Below are positions 1 to 7,572 of a stretch of DNA of 8,253 nt, piece by piece (position 1 is the stretch's first letter; each line of letters starts with the position of its first letter). The stretch is from Candidatus Paenalcaligenes intestinipullorum (lineage in GTDB: Bacteria > Pseudomonadota > Gammaproteobacteria > Burkholderiales > Burkholderiaceae_B). The position numbers were made by a program, and so were the translations under genes. Below the pieces are notes generated by a model that was given only the letters and a program-made list of their open reading frames with translations, did not search any database and had not been told where the DNA came from. Location of the stretch: NCBI GenBank assembly GCA_019120675.1, contig DWUQ01000106.1, positions 1 to 8,253 on the forward strand, given 5' to 3'.

Positions 1-432
1 GGCCACAATCACGCCATACACGCCCAGGGACGTAATCGCTAAGATGTACAGCAGACCCGCGTTGATATTGGCTAAGACCATCTCTGGGCCAAACGGAATC
101 ACCGCCCAAGCCGCCAAAGCAGGCATTAAGGTCACCACGGGGCCCAACAAGAACAACACGCGGTTGGCCTTGGAGGGAATGATGACTTCCTTGGTTAGAA
201 GCTTGAAGACGTCAGCGAACGGCTGCAGCAAACCACGCGGGCCCACACGGTTGGGGCCGCGACGCGCGTGCATAAAGCCGATCATCTTGCGTTCCCAATA
301 GGTTAGGTAGGCCACGCAAATAATAATAGGCAAGGCAATGCAGACGATTTTAATGAGCGTCCACACGACATACCAAGCCTCGGGGCCGATCAGCCCCTCA
401 CCAAAGTTTTGGATCGTAGAAAGCCATTCCAT
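1..432 (-). CDS. nuoH: NADH-quinone oxidoreductase subunit H (NuoH), 5' part only
   Basis: NuoH is a multi-span inner-membrane subunit of complex I. It docks the peripheral arm and forms part of the quinone chamber and the first proton channel (family knowledge). The ATG at 432-430 opens a frame with no stop to position 1, giving 144 codons of a family usually about 325-355 aa; the 3' part lies outside the window. A first hydrophobic helix spans about residues 21-45. The family signature follows: YWERK at 45-49, HARRGPNRVGP at 55-65 and GLLQPFADVFKLLTKE at 67-82. Further hydrophobic stretches lie at about 93-112 and 126-144. The start lies 1 nt after the nuoG stop, and the GGAG inside the nuoG end can serve as its ribosome binding site, so translation is probably coupled to nuoG. 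Identification is secure from the signature and the gene order. Confidence 0.97.
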   Translation of the reverse strand, partial: MEWLSTIQNFGEGLIGPEAWYVVWTLIKIVCIALPIIICVAYLTYWERKMIGFMHARRGPNRVGPRGLLQPFADVFKLLTKEVIIPSKANRVLFLLGPVVTLMPALAAWAVIPFGPEMVLANINAGLLYILAITSLGVYGVIVA

Positions 433-433
433 G

Positions 434-2764
434 TTAGGCACGCTCCACCGTCAATTGACCAAAGCTACTGCCCAATGCGGCGGTATCCGCAAAGGCGGTA
501 GCAACCCGCACACTGTTTGCCGCGACTGTGTTGTCGAGCTCGGCAGCGAGTGTGACCTCGCCCTGTGCTGACTTCACACGCACCAAATCCCCGTCGCCTA
601 AGCCTAAAGACGCCAGCAACGCGGCATTCATGCGCGCTGTGGGCGCTGCGCTCGCAGGGGCTTCCTGTAAAGGCTGAGCACGGCGTACCAAAGCGTCGCT
701 GCGGTAAATCGGCACATCGGCCACACGCTCAACGGCTTGGCTCGCGGCCACCAAAGCGGGGGTACCGTGAATCACATTGCTGAGGCGGGACTCCACACCA
801 GCCGCGGTAACGGTATCGCGTACCGACTCGGAGCTTTCGTCATCGAAGCCTTCCAGCTGGAACAAGTTGCCCAATACGCGCAAGACCTTCCAGCCCGGAC
901 GCGCCTCACCATAGGGTGCGGCCGCGCCTTTGAAGCTTTGAATCCGGCCTTCGGCGTTGATAAAGGTGCCTGAGGTTTCGGTAAAGGGCGTAATGGGCAG
1001 CATCACATCGGCCCAATCCTCGGCGGCGCTACGGTACGGAGTAAGCGATACCGAGAAAGTCGCCGACTTTAAAGTCTCGACGGCACGTACGCCATTGTCG
1101 CTATCGAAAGCGGGCTCGGCGTTGACTACGATGTAGCCACGCAAGCTTTGCGCCAGCATCTGCTCAGCGGTCAGCGCGCCCTTGGCGGGCACGGCATTGG
1201 CTAAGTAACCGCCCACTGTGTTCCCACCAGAGGTGAGGAAACCTAAGGTCGCGTTGGTGGCTTTCGCCAACAAGGCGGCATTGGCAGCGATGACGCTGGC
1301 TTGGTCACTGTCAACCGCCAAACTACCCAAGAACACCGCCACACGCTCGCCGGAAGCTAGGCTTTCAGCGATGGCCTGAGCGGCCTCGGAGACGTCGACA
1401 TTGCTGAGGGCGGCGGGCACATCCTGTTGCGCACGACCGGCAGCCGCGACAGCCACTTCGGCTACGGCATTCGCCAACTGGCTTGGCGCAACAGTGAGGC
1501 GGCCCTGAATGCGCTCGAAGAGCGGATCGTCGGCAGCCACATCAATAAAGGACACTTGGGCGCCCTGCTTGACGGCTTGACGCAAACGCTGCGCCATGAG
1601 GGGGTGGTCTTTACGTAAGAAAGAACCAATCACCACCACGCGATCCAGCGTATTGAGCTCGGCAATCGGCATACCCAACCAAGGAATACCGGCCAAGGCT
1701 TGATCCAAACGCGCATCGGTTTGACGCAAACGGAAATCGACGTTTTCGGAGCCTAATGAACGCACCAAGCGCGCCAACAACGCTAATTCCTCGGTGGTGG
1801 AGGTGGCGGTACCCAAACCGCCAATTTGATCGGCACCGAACTTCTCGCGTACCGCATTCAGACCGGCCACGGCAAATTGCAAGGCGTCGCTCCAAGAAGC
1901 TTCGCGCCAAGAACCATCGTTGTCGCGGATCATGGGGTGCTGGAGACGGTCCTCGCTGTATAAGCCTGTGTAGGAGAAACGATCTCGGTCGCTAATCCAG
2001 CACTCGTTGACCGCTTCGTTTTCGTAAGGCAACACACGCAGCACACGATCCATCTTGGCCTGTACGACCAAGTTCGCACCCACGCTATCGTGCGGGCTAA
2101 TGGAACGGCGGCGGGCCAACTCCCACGGGCGAGCGGTAAAGTGGTAGGGCTTAGACAGCAAGGCCCCCACTGGGCAGACGTCAATCATATTGCCCGACAA
2201 CTCGGACTCAACGGCACGGCCCACAAAAGTGGTGATCTCGGAGTGCTCGCCTCGGTGCACCATCCCGACCTCTTGAATGCCGGCGATTTCTTGGCCTGTA
2301 CGCACACAACGCGTACAGTGAATACAACGCTGCATGCCCTCAGTGGAAATGAGTGGCCCCATATCCTTGGCGACGACCACGCGCTTTTCTTCGCGATAGC
2401 GGGACTCGGAGGCCCCATAGCCCACAGCCAAATCCTGCAACTGACACTCGCCACCTTGGTCGCACACTGGGCAATCCAAGGGGTGGTTAATCAGCAGGAA
2501 TTCCATCACGTCTTTTTGGGCGTTGATGGCTTTTTCGGAACGGGTGCGCACCACCATGCCATTGGTGACAGGGGTAGCACAAGCGGGCAACGGTTTGGGA
2601 GCTTTCTCGACATCCACCAAACACATGCGACAGTTGGCGGCGATGCTGAGTTTTTTGTGATAACAGAAATGCGGCACGTACACGCCAGCTTCCTGGGCAA
2701 CTTGGATAACCATGCTGCCTTCAGGTGCTTCTACGGTAATGCCGTCGATGGTGAGTTCAACCAT
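434..2764 (-). CDS. nuoG: NADH-quinone oxidoreductase subunit G (NuoG)
   Basis: NuoG is the large Fe-S subunit of the cytoplasmic NADH arm and passes electrons from NuoF towards NuoB. The protein has 776 aa, the usual size for betaproteobacterial NuoG. The N-terminal ferredoxin-like domain (about 1-80) has the N1b ligands C34, C45, C48 and C62. The next segment has the N5 set H94, C98, C101 and C107 (H-x3-C-x2-C-x5-C). The N4 set is C147, C150, C153 and C197 (in the DVCPVGAL segment). From about residue 220 onward it is a molybdopterin-oxidoreductase-like domain without visible cofactor function, typically the least conserved part. The C-x2-C-x3-C motif of cluster N7 is absent: the SVGANL segment near 227-232 has no cysteine, and only an isolated C255 remains. 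An AGGA ribosome binding site lies just upstream in the 15-nt nuoF-nuoG gap. The frame is intact. Confidence 0.98.
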   Translation of the reverse strand: MVELTIDGITVEAPEGSMVIQVAQEAGVYVPHFCYHKKLSIAANCRMCLVDVEKAPKPLPACATPVTNGMVVRTRSEKAINAQKDVMEFLLINHPLDCPVCDQGGECQLQDLAVGYGASESRYREEKRVVVAKDMGPLISTEGMQRCIHCTRCVRTGQEIAGIQEVGMVHRGEHSEITTFVGRAVESELSGNMIDVCPVGALLSKPYHFTARPWELARRRSISPHDSVGANLVVQAKMDRVLRVLPYENEAVNECWISDRDRFSYTGLYSEDRLQHPMIRDNDGSWREASWSDALQFAVAGLNAVREKFGADQIGGLGTATSTTEELALLARLVRSLGSENVDFRLRQTDARLDQALAGIPWLGMPIAELNTLDRVVVIGSFLRKDHPLMAQRLRQAVKQGAQVSFIDVAADDPLFERIQGRLTVAPSQLANAVAEVAVAAAGRAQQDVPAALSNVDVSEAAQAIAESLASGERVAVFLGSLAVDSDQASVIAANAALLAKATNATLGFLTSGGNTVGGYLANAVPAKGALTAEQMLAQSLRGYIVVNAEPAFDSDNGVRAVETLKSATFSVSLTPYRSAAEDWADVMLPITPFTETSGTFINAEGRIQSFKGAAAPYGEARPGWKVLRVLGNLFQLEGFDDESSESVRDTVTAAGVESRLSNVIHGTPALVAASQAVERVADVPIYRSDALVRRAQPLQEAPASAAPTARMNAALLASLGLGDGDLVRVKSAQGEVTLAAELDNTVAANSVRVATAFADTAALGSSFGQLTVERA

Positions 2765-2779
2765 TAGTTTGTCCTGAGC

Positions 2780-4144
2780 CTACAAATATTGGGGTACCAC
2801 ACAGCTTTTATGCTCGATGTGGTATGCGAACTCGTCGCGGAAATGCTGAACGAAACTGCGTACGGGAAGCGCAGCCGCATCCCCCAGCGCACAAATCGTA
2901 CGACCCATGATGTTTTGCGCGATCTCGTCGAGCATGTCGAGGTCTTCGGGGCGGCCTTGGCCGTTTTCAATACGCTTAACCATGCGCCACAACCAGCCTG
3001 TACCCTCACGGCAAGGCGTACATTGGCCGCAACTTTCGTGGTAATAAAAATAGGACAAGCGCAATAAGCTCTTGACCATACAACGGGTGTCGTCCATCAC
3101 AATCACGGCGCCCGAACCCAGCATCGACCCCGCTTTCGCGATGGAGTCGTAGTCAAGGTTGGTCTGCATCATGATGTCCGCTGGCAATACAGGTGCGGAC
3201 GAACCACCAGGGATCACCGCCTTGAGCTTGCGCCCTTCGCGCATACCACCGGCTAATTCCAACAGTTTGGAGAATGGGGTACCCAATGGGATTTCGTAGT
3301 TGCCTGGACGCTGCACATCGCCAGAAATGGAAAAGATCTTGGTGCCCCCTGCATTGGGTACACCGATATCCAAATAGGCTTGACCACTGTTGCGGATAAT
3401 CCAAGGCACTGAGGCGAAGGTTTCAGTGTTGTTGATGGTGGTGGGCTTGCCATACAGACCAAAGCTGGCAGGGAACGGTGGCTTGAAGCGCGGCTGACCA
3501 CGCTTGCCTTCGAGCGACTCCAGCAAAGCGGTTTCTTCGCCGCAAATGTAGGCACCATAACCATGGAACGCATGCAACTGGAAATCAAAACCCGAACCAA
3601 AGATGTTATCGCCCAAATAGCCTGCGGCACGTGCCTGCTCAAGCGCTTCTTCGAAACGTTGGTAGATTTCAAAGATTTCACCGTGGATGTAGTTGTAGCC
3701 CACGCTGATACCCATTGCATACGCGGCAATCGCCATACCTTCGATGACAATATGGGGATTGAAACGTAGTAAATCGCGATCCTTGAAGGTACCCGGCTCG
3801 CCCTCATCGGAGTTGCAGACCAAGTACTTTTGACCGGGAATCGTGCGGGGCATAAAGCTCCACTTGAGCCCAGTCGGGAACCCAGCACCGCCACGACCAC
3901 GCAAGGCCGAGGTTTTGACTTCGGCGATGACCTCGTCGGGGGTCATGGATGTAAGGACCTTGCGCAAGGCTTCGTAGCCACCACGCTGCACGTAGTCTTC
4001 AAGGCCCCAGTTGTCGCCATTAAGGCCTGCCAGCATTTGGGGCTCAATGTGACGATCGTGGAAGATCATGCTTCGCGACAAATCCCCACTGGGATTAGGC
4101 TCTAGGCCTTGGGCGAGTTTTTTCAAAATATCCGGTGCGCTCAT
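2780..4144 (-). CDS. nuoF: NADH-quinone oxidoreductase subunit F (NuoF, NADH/FMN-binding)
   Basis: NuoF is the entry point of complex I: it binds NADH, takes the hydride on FMN and feeds electrons into cluster N3 (family knowledge). The protein has 454 aa, slightly longer than the E. coli type. The glycine-rich nucleotide/FMN segment RGRGGAGFPTG is at 82-92. NSDEGEPGTFKDR at 111-123 and GYGAYICGEETALLES at 195-210 are the other conserved flavin/NADH-site segments. The SLBB-like domain follows at about 265-350. The [4Fe-4S] N3 ligands are C372, C375 and C378 (ESCGQCTPCREG) plus C418 (TICALGDAA). Its ATG overlaps the nuoE stop by 4 nt (ATGA at 4144-4141), so translational coupling to nuoE is likely. 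NuoE and NuoF form the dissociable NADH-oxidising unit. All key residues are present. Confidence 0.99.
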   Translation of the reverse strand: MSAPDILKKLAQGLEPNPSGDLSRSMIFHDRHIEPQMLAGLNGDNWGLEDYVQRGGYEALRKVLTSMTPDEVIAEVKTSALRGRGGAGFPTGLKWSFMPRTIPGQKYLVCNSDEGEPGTFKDRDLLRFNPHIVIEGMAIAAYAMGISVGYNYIHGEIFEIYQRFEEALEQARAAGYLGDNIFGSGFDFQLHAFHGYGAYICGEETALLESLEGKRGQPRFKPPFPASFGLYGKPTTINNTETFASVPWIIRNSGQAYLDIGVPNAGGTKIFSISGDVQRPGNYEIPLGTPFSKLLELAGGMREGRKLKAVIPGGSSAPVLPADIMMQTNLDYDSIAKAGSMLGSGAVIVMDDTRCMVKSLLRLSYFYYHESCGQCTPCREGTGWLWRMVKRIENGQGRPEDLDMLDEIAQNIMGRTICALGDAAALPVRSFVQHFRDEFAYHIEHKSCVVPQYL

Positions 4145-4635
4145 GCCGAATCTCCATGCTTTTTAAGCTCTTCGACCATGGCGTCGATGCGCTCAGACTC
4201 CATGTGTACGCACATATGCTGATTGTTGACCAGCATAACGGGTGCGTCACCACAGGAGCCCATGCACTCGCCCATGACCAGGGAAAACATGCCATCGGCT
4301 GTGGTTTCGCCGTAGTCGATGCCGAGCTTTTCCTTGAGGTATTCGCCCGACTTCACCCCCTCACGCAACGCACACGGTAAGTTGGTGCACACGGAAATGG
4401 TGAACTTGCCCACAGGCTTGGTATGGAACATGTTGTAGAAGGTGGCCACCTCTTCGACTTGAATAGGCGGCACGCCCAAGTAATTGGCCACGTCCTCGAT
4501 AACCTCAGCCGATACCCAGCCTTTTTCCTCTTGGGCAATGGTCAACGACGCCATGATGGCTGAACGTTTTTGCTCGTCGGGATACTTGGTAAGCTCCCGA
4601 TCGATACGTTGATAAGCTTTTTCGGAAAGCAGCAT
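4141..4635 (-). CDS. nuoE: NADH-quinone oxidoreductase subunit E (NuoE, [2Fe-2S])
   Basis: NuoE is the 24-kDa-type subunit that partners NuoF and carries [2Fe-2S] cluster N1a. Numbered from the ATG at 4635-4633 (164 aa), a helical N-terminal domain is followed by a thioredoxin-like domain with the N1a ligands C83 and C88 (CTNLPC) and C124 and C128 (GECMGSCGDAPV). VEEVATFYNMF at 60-70 is also typical. An in-frame ATG at 4656-4654 would add seven residues (MKERNQI) and give 171 aa. I prefer the inner start because MLLSEKAYQRIDRELTKYP looks like the usual family N-terminus and AAGGAACGG lies in front of it; the outer ATG has no clear ribosome binding site. The gap to the nuoD stop is 30 nt with the inner start and 9 nt with the outer. 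Its stop overlaps the nuoF start. Confidence 0.96.
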   Translation of the reverse strand: MLLSEKAYQRIDRELTKYPDEQKRSAIMASLTIAQEEKGWVSAEVIEDVANYLGVPPIQVEEVATFYNMFHTKPVGKFTISVCTNLPCALREGVKSGEYLKEKLGIDYGETTADGMFSLVMGECMGSCGDAPVMLVNNQHMCVHMESERIDAMVEELKKHGDSA

Positions 4636-4665
4636 AATTTGATTCCGTTCCTTCATGGCGCCGAC

Positions 4666-5922
4666 TTAACGGTCAATCTCGCCAAAAACAATGTCTTGTG
4701 TACCAATAATCGTGACCGCGTCGGCCAGCATATGACCGCGTGACATTTCATCTAGGGCCTGCAAATGCACAAAGCCTGGGGCGCGAATCTTCATGCGATA
4801 CGGCTTGTTGGCCCCATCGGAAATCATGTAGATGCCGAACTCCCCCTTGGGGTGCTCGACGCCCGCATACGCCTCGCCAGGTGGCACGTGCATGCCCTCA
4901 GAGAACAGCTTGAAATGGTGGATTAGATCCTCCATGCCTTCTTTCATGCGCTCGCGCTTGGGCGGGGCCACCTTGTGGTTGTCGGTAATGACCGCACCAC
5001 CGGGGTTATTGCGCAACCACTGAATGCACTGACGAATAATGCGGTTGCTTTCACGCATTTCGGCAATACGCACCAAATAACGGTCGTAGCAATCGCCATT
5101 GGTGCCGACAGGGATATCGAAATCCATACGATCGTAAACGGCGTAGGGTTGTGTCTTGCGCACATCCCACTCGACACCTGAACCACGCAGCATGGGGCCT
5201 GTAAAGCCTAAAGCTTTAGCGCGATCAGCGGTAACAATACCGACGTCCACTAAACGCTGCTTCCAAATGCGATTATCCGTAAGGAGCGTTTCGTACTCGT
5301 CCACACAGCCGGGGAAACGGTTGGTGAAATCCTCGAGGAAATCCAACAACGAGCCTGAACGCGCTTCGTTCATGGCCTTGAGCTCTTTGGCGCTGCGGTA
5401 CTTGCTGGGCTGGTACTGCGGCATGGTGTCGGGCAAATCGCGATAGACCCCGCCTGGACGGTAATACGCCGCGTGCAAACGCGCACCGGATACCGCCTCG
5501 TAGGCGTCCATCAAGTCCTCGCGCTCGCGGAAAGCGTACAAGAACACCGCCATCGCGCCCACGTCTAAGGCGTGCGAGCCGATGGACATGAGGTGATTCA
5601 AGATACGCGTGATCTCGTCGAACATGGTGCGAATGTACATCCCACGCAACGGCACCTCGATACCCAAGAGCTTTTCGACTGCCAAGCAGTACGCGTGCTC
5701 GTTGACCATCATGGACACATAGTCCAAGCGATCCATATAAGGTAAGGCTTGTAGGTAGGTACGGTGCTCCGCGAGCTTTTCGGTACCGCGGTGCAACAAA
5801 CCAATATGCGGGTCGGCGCGCTGGATGACTTCGCCATCCAGCTCAAGCACCAAACGCAACACCCCGTGCGCCGCCGGGTGCTGGGGACCAAAGTTTAGAG
5901 TGTAATTTTGAATTTCAGCCAT
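4666..5922 (-). CDS. nuoD: NADH-quinone oxidoreductase subunit D (NuoD, 49-kDa type)
   Basis: NuoD is the 49-kDa-type subunit, related to [NiFe]-hydrogenase large subunits. With NuoB it forms the quinone-reduction site next to cluster N2. The protein has 418 aa, the standard length for a stand-alone NuoD; in E. coli it is fused to NuoC, here it is separate. NFGPQHPAAHG at 10-20 holds the quinone-site histidine (H19, equivalent to bovine His59 and T. thermophilus Nqo4 His38 by motif). Y68 in MDRLDYVS, 49 residues further on, matches the quinone-site tyrosine spacing. The conserved hinge PHIGLLHRGTEKL lies at 38-50 and the C-terminus ends in IVFGEIDR. The hydrogenase nickel-binding cysteines are absent, as in all complex I members. 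The start is 7 nt after the nuoC stop, with an AGGGCG ribosome binding site inside the nuoC end. Confidence 0.99.
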   Translation of the reverse strand: MAEIQNYTLNFGPQHPAAHGVLRLVLELDGEVIQRADPHIGLLHRGTEKLAEHRTYLQALPYMDRLDYVSMMVNEHAYCLAVEKLLGIEVPLRGMYIRTMFDEITRILNHLMSIGSHALDVGAMAVFLYAFREREDLMDAYEAVSGARLHAAYYRPGGVYRDLPDTMPQYQPSKYRSAKELKAMNEARSGSLLDFLEDFTNRFPGCVDEYETLLTDNRIWKQRLVDVGIVTADRAKALGFTGPMLRGSGVEWDVRKTQPYAVYDRMDFDIPVGTNGDCYDRYLVRIAEMRESNRIIRQCIQWLRNNPGGAVITDNHKVAPPKRERMKEGMEDLIHHFKLFSEGMHVPPGEAYAGVEHPKGEFGIYMISDGANKPYRMKIRAPGFVHLQALDEMSRGHMLADAVTIIGTQDIVFGEIDR

Positions 5923-5929
5923 TATGCAA

Positions 5930-6541
5930 TTAGCGCCCTACTCCGTAATCGTCCTCGCGTACCACTCGTGGGGTAATTTCGCGCGGCTCGATAGTAACAG
6001 GTTGGTAAATAACGCGTTTCTGTTCAGGGTCGTAGGCCATTTCCACATAACCGGAAATGGGGAAGTCCTTGCGGAACGGATGCCCAATAAACCCGTAGTC
6101 CGTCAAGATACGACGTAAATCGGGATGCCCCTCGAACACAATCCCGTAGAGATCAAAGGCCTCGCGCTCGAACCAGTTCACCGTGGGCCACACGTGGAAC
6201 AACGTGGGCAGTACTGGCAAATCGTCGCCAGGCACAAAGGTGCGCACACGCAAACGCCAGTTGTGCTGAACGGACAGCAAATGGATGGTGACCGCAAAGC
6301 GATGCGGGAACCAGGACGGGTCAAAAGCAAAGGTCGGTGCGCGCCAGCCCGAGTAGTCTACCCCACACAAATCGATGCACATTTCGAAGCGTAAGTCGGA
6401 ATGATCGCGTAAGGTTGTACAGGTGTGAATCCAGTCCTCGGAAGGAACCTCTAGAGTGAGCTCGTTGTTGGCGAGAGTGAGCAACGCCGCCTCACCAAAA
6501 ACCGACAATAAATTTTTCTGTAGCGTTTCAAGCCGTGTCAT
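5930..6541 (-). CDS. nuoC: NADH-quinone oxidoreductase subunit C (NuoC, 30-kDa type)
   Basis: NuoC is the 30-kDa-type subunit of the connecting module. It has no cofactor and scaffolds NuoD and NuoB (family knowledge). The protein has 203 aa, typical for the separate form. The family signature is clear in the second half: WFEREAFDLYGIVFEGHPDL, followed by RRILTDYGFIGHPFRKDFP and then SGYVEMAYD. The C-terminal tail after that (PVTIEPREITPRVV and on) has the usual 'REFTPRV'-like form. The ATG at 6541 is preceded by an AGG about 9 nt upstream in the 29-nt nuoB-nuoC gap. The separate nuoC and nuoD arrangement argues against an Enterobacterales or Pseudomonas-type fused nuoCD operon. The frame is intact, with no unusual features. 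Confidence 0.98.
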   Translation of the reverse strand: MTRLETLQKNLLSVFGEAALLTLANNELTLEVPSEDWIHTCTTLRDHSDLRFEMCIDLCGVDYSGWRAPTFAFDPSWFPHRFAVTIHLLSVQHNWRLRVRTFVPGDDLPVLPTLFHVWPTVNWFEREAFDLYGIVFEGHPDLRRILTDYGFIGHPFRKDFPISGYVEMAYDPEQKRVIYQPVTIEPREITPRVVREDDYGVGR

Positions 6542-6570
6542 GTGACAGTACCTATGAATAAAGCCGACGC

Positions 6571-7047
6571 TTAGCGTGCGATGGTATTGGTGAGGCGGAT
6601 TTTGTTTTGCATTTGTAGCAAACCATAAACCAAAGCCTCGGCCGTGGGCGGACAGCCCGGCACGTAGACGTCTACGGGCACAATCCGGTCACAACCGCGC
6701 ACCACCGAATAAGAATAATGGTAGTAGCCGCCACCATTGGCACAGGAGCCCATAGACACCACCCAGCGCGGCTCGGCCATTTGGTCGTAAACCTTGCGCA
6801 AGGCGGGGCCCATTTTGTTGCACAGCGTGCCGGCCACGATCATCAGATCGGACTGACGCGGGCTAGGACGGAAAATAATACCGAACTGGTCCAGATCGTA
6901 ACGCGCCGCACCCGCGTGCATCATCTCGACCGCACAACAGGCCAAGCCAAACGTCATGGGCCACATCGAGCCCGTTTTTGCCCAATTGAGGAACTTGTCC
7001 GCATTGGTGGTAATAAAACCTTCTTTAAGAATGCCGTCGATAGCCAT
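6571..7047 (-). CDS. nuoB: NADH-quinone oxidoreductase subunit B (NuoB, cluster N2)
   Basis: NuoB (PSST type) carries [4Fe-4S] cluster N2, the last cluster before ubiquinone. The protein has 158 aa, the short form common in Betaproteobacteria. The N2 ligands are all visible: the adjacent pair C37-C38 in FGLACCAVEMMH, C102 in SMGSCANGGGYY, and C132 in VPGCPPTAEAL. GIIFRPSPRQSDLMIVAGT at 56-74 is the strongly conserved core. No membrane segment is present; the protein sits on the cytoplasmic face against NuoA, NuoD and NuoH. The start ATG at 7047-7045 has a good AAAGG ribosome binding site 8 nt upstream (7056-7060). That site lies inside a 12-bp palindrome. The gene is separated from nuoA by 131 bp, unlike the tight spacing of the rest of the operon. 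Confidence 0.99.
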   Translation of the reverse strand: MAIDGILKEGFITTNADKFLNWAKTGSMWPMTFGLACCAVEMMHAGAARYDLDQFGIIFRPSPRQSDLMIVAGTLCNKMGPALRKVYDQMAEPRWVVSMGSCANGGGYYHYSYSVVRGCDRIVPVDVYVPGCPPTAEALVYGLLQMQNKIRLTNTIAR

Positions 7048-7055
7048 AATAATTG

Positions 7056-7068
7056 CCTTTAGCTAAAG
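7056..7068 (-). promoter_or_regulatory. nuoB ribosome binding site inside a 12-bp palindrome
   Basis: The AAAGG ribosome binding site of nuoB (7060-7056 on the minus strand) overlaps the perfect palindrome CTTTAGCTAAAG at 7057-7068, which also includes the TAG stop of the small ORF. As RNA the palindrome cannot close on itself without a loop, so strong occlusion is unlikely, but the site supports the nuoB start at 7047. Confidence 0.5.
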
Positions 7069-7188
7069 CATGCGCCCACACGGCGCACCCTTTGAGGTGC
7101 TCTGCCAGAGCGTGTACAGGGCAGTAGATAAAACGATGCCGTATAGCAGAGCCGCCACACGGCCACGAGCTTTGGGGATTACTCCCAA
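7063..7188 (-). CDS. Possible small single-TM protein between nuoA and nuoB (unconfirmed)
   Basis: This is an unrecognised 41-codon reading frame that fills most of the nuoA-nuoB gap. The proposed start is TTG at 7188-7186, which overlaps the nuoA stop by 10 nt. It has an AAAGG ribosome binding site at 7198-7202 with a 9-nt spacer, the same core as in front of nuoB. The stop is TAG at 7065-7063. The product begins LGVIPKARGR, then a hydrophobic helix of about 18 residues (VAALLYGIVLSTALYTLW), then a short polar tail ending in CGRML. The basic N-terminus suggests an N-in membrane orientation. About two thirds of third codon positions are G or C, compatible with coding. An alternative GTG start at 7158-7156 gives 31 aa. 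Against it: no ATG start, very short, and no family that I recognise. It could be chance or decayed spacer sequence. Confidence 0.35.
   Translation of the reverse strand: MGVIPKARGRVAALLYGIVLSTALYTLWQSTSKGAPCGRML
7071..7087 (-). other. GC-rich hairpin before nuoB
   Basis: TGCGCC (7087-7082) and GGCGCA (7076-7071) on the minus strand form a perfect 6-bp GC-rich stem with a 5-nt loop (GTGTG), ending 24 nt before the nuoB ATG. No T run follows. With the hairpin at 7099-7111 it makes the gap structured, which might set the relative yield of nuoA and nuoB messages. Confidence 0.35.
7099..7111 (-). other. Small hairpin in the nuoA-nuoB gap
   Basis: GCTCTGGCAGAGC on the minus strand folds as a 5-bp stem (GCTCT/AGAGC) with a 3-nt loop. 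It lies inside the putative small ORF and upstream of a second hairpin. No T run follows, so it is not an intrinsic terminator; it could affect mRNA processing or stability between nuoA and nuoB. Confidence 0.3.
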
Positions 7189-7538
7189 TCGAGCGCGCCT
7201 TTGCGCCACTCGTAGATAAAGCCCACGGTTAGAATTGCTAAAAACACCATCACCGACCAGAAGCCCACCAAACCAATTGTGCCGTTGGCCATGGCCCACG
7301 GGAAAAGGAAGGCGATTTCGAGATCGAACATAATGAAGAGAATAGCGATAAGGTAGTAACGAATATCGACTTTCATGCGGGAATCGCCGAAAGCCTCGAA
7401 ACCACACTCGTAAGGCGAGAGCTTTTCATCGTAAGGGCGGTTGGGGCCTAAGATACGACCGGCCATTAATAACGCAATACCAATGCCGGTAGCGACGATA
7501 AGAAAAAGCAATACAGGGAAATATTGTTGCAGGTTCAT
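7179..7538 (-). CDS. nuoA: NADH-quinone oxidoreductase subunit A (NuoA)
   Basis: NuoA (ND3 homologue) is a small membrane subunit near the quinone-site entrance. The protein has 119 aa, the usual size, with three hydrophobic helices at about 6-27, 61-82 and 87-109. The family loop KLSPYECGFEAFGDSRMK at 39-56 contains the conserved cysteine C45 equivalent to the ND3 loop cysteine. FDLEIAFLFPW at 71-81 has the conserved acidic residues in the second helix (D72, E74). The tail is short and charged (WRKGALDWE). It is the first gene of the operon; the ATG at 7538-7536 has only a weak GGA ribosome binding site 8 nt upstream (7547-7549). A promoter with a TACAAT -10 element lies about 35 nt upstream. 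Confidence is high from the motifs and gene order. Confidence 0.99.
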   Translation of the reverse strand: MNLQQYFPVLLFLIVATGIGIALLMAGRILGPNRPYDEKLSPYECGFEAFGDSRMKVDIRYYLIAILFIMFDLEIAFLFPWAMANGTIGLVGFWSVMVFLAILTVGFIYEWRKGALDWE

Positions 7539-7572
7539 GCAAAGGATCCAATCGCAGTGAATAAACCATTGG

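Noticed and set aside
434..2764. Missing N7 cluster ligands in NuoG taken as a possible defect
   Set aside because: N7 is absent in most complex I outside some lineages such as E. coli and Thermus; the N1b, N4 and N5 ligands are intact, so this is the ordinary form.
2090..2767. 225-aa open frame on the plus strand, antisense to the N-terminal half of nuoG
   Set aside because: It is fully antisense to the cysteine-rich conserved part of nuoG, has a low-complexity His/Ala-rich composition typical of a shadow frame, and shows no ribosome binding site or known motif.
3253..3900. 215-aa minus-strand open frame in another frame of nuoF
   Set aside because: It overlaps conserved NuoF sequence and its composition (rich in Ser, Arg, Pro) is that of a shifted shadow frame.
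7071..7111. The two hairpins between nuoA and nuoB as an intrinsic terminator or attenuator
   Set aside because: Neither stem is followed by a T run on the minus strand, and termination here would cut off the essential downstream nuo genes.
7063..7407. A 114-codon frame overlapping most of nuoA as a real gene in full length
   Set aside because: The first two thirds are antisense-free but out of frame inside conserved nuoA and look like a shadow; only the part after the TTG at 7188 lies outside nuoA and was kept as a weak candidate.
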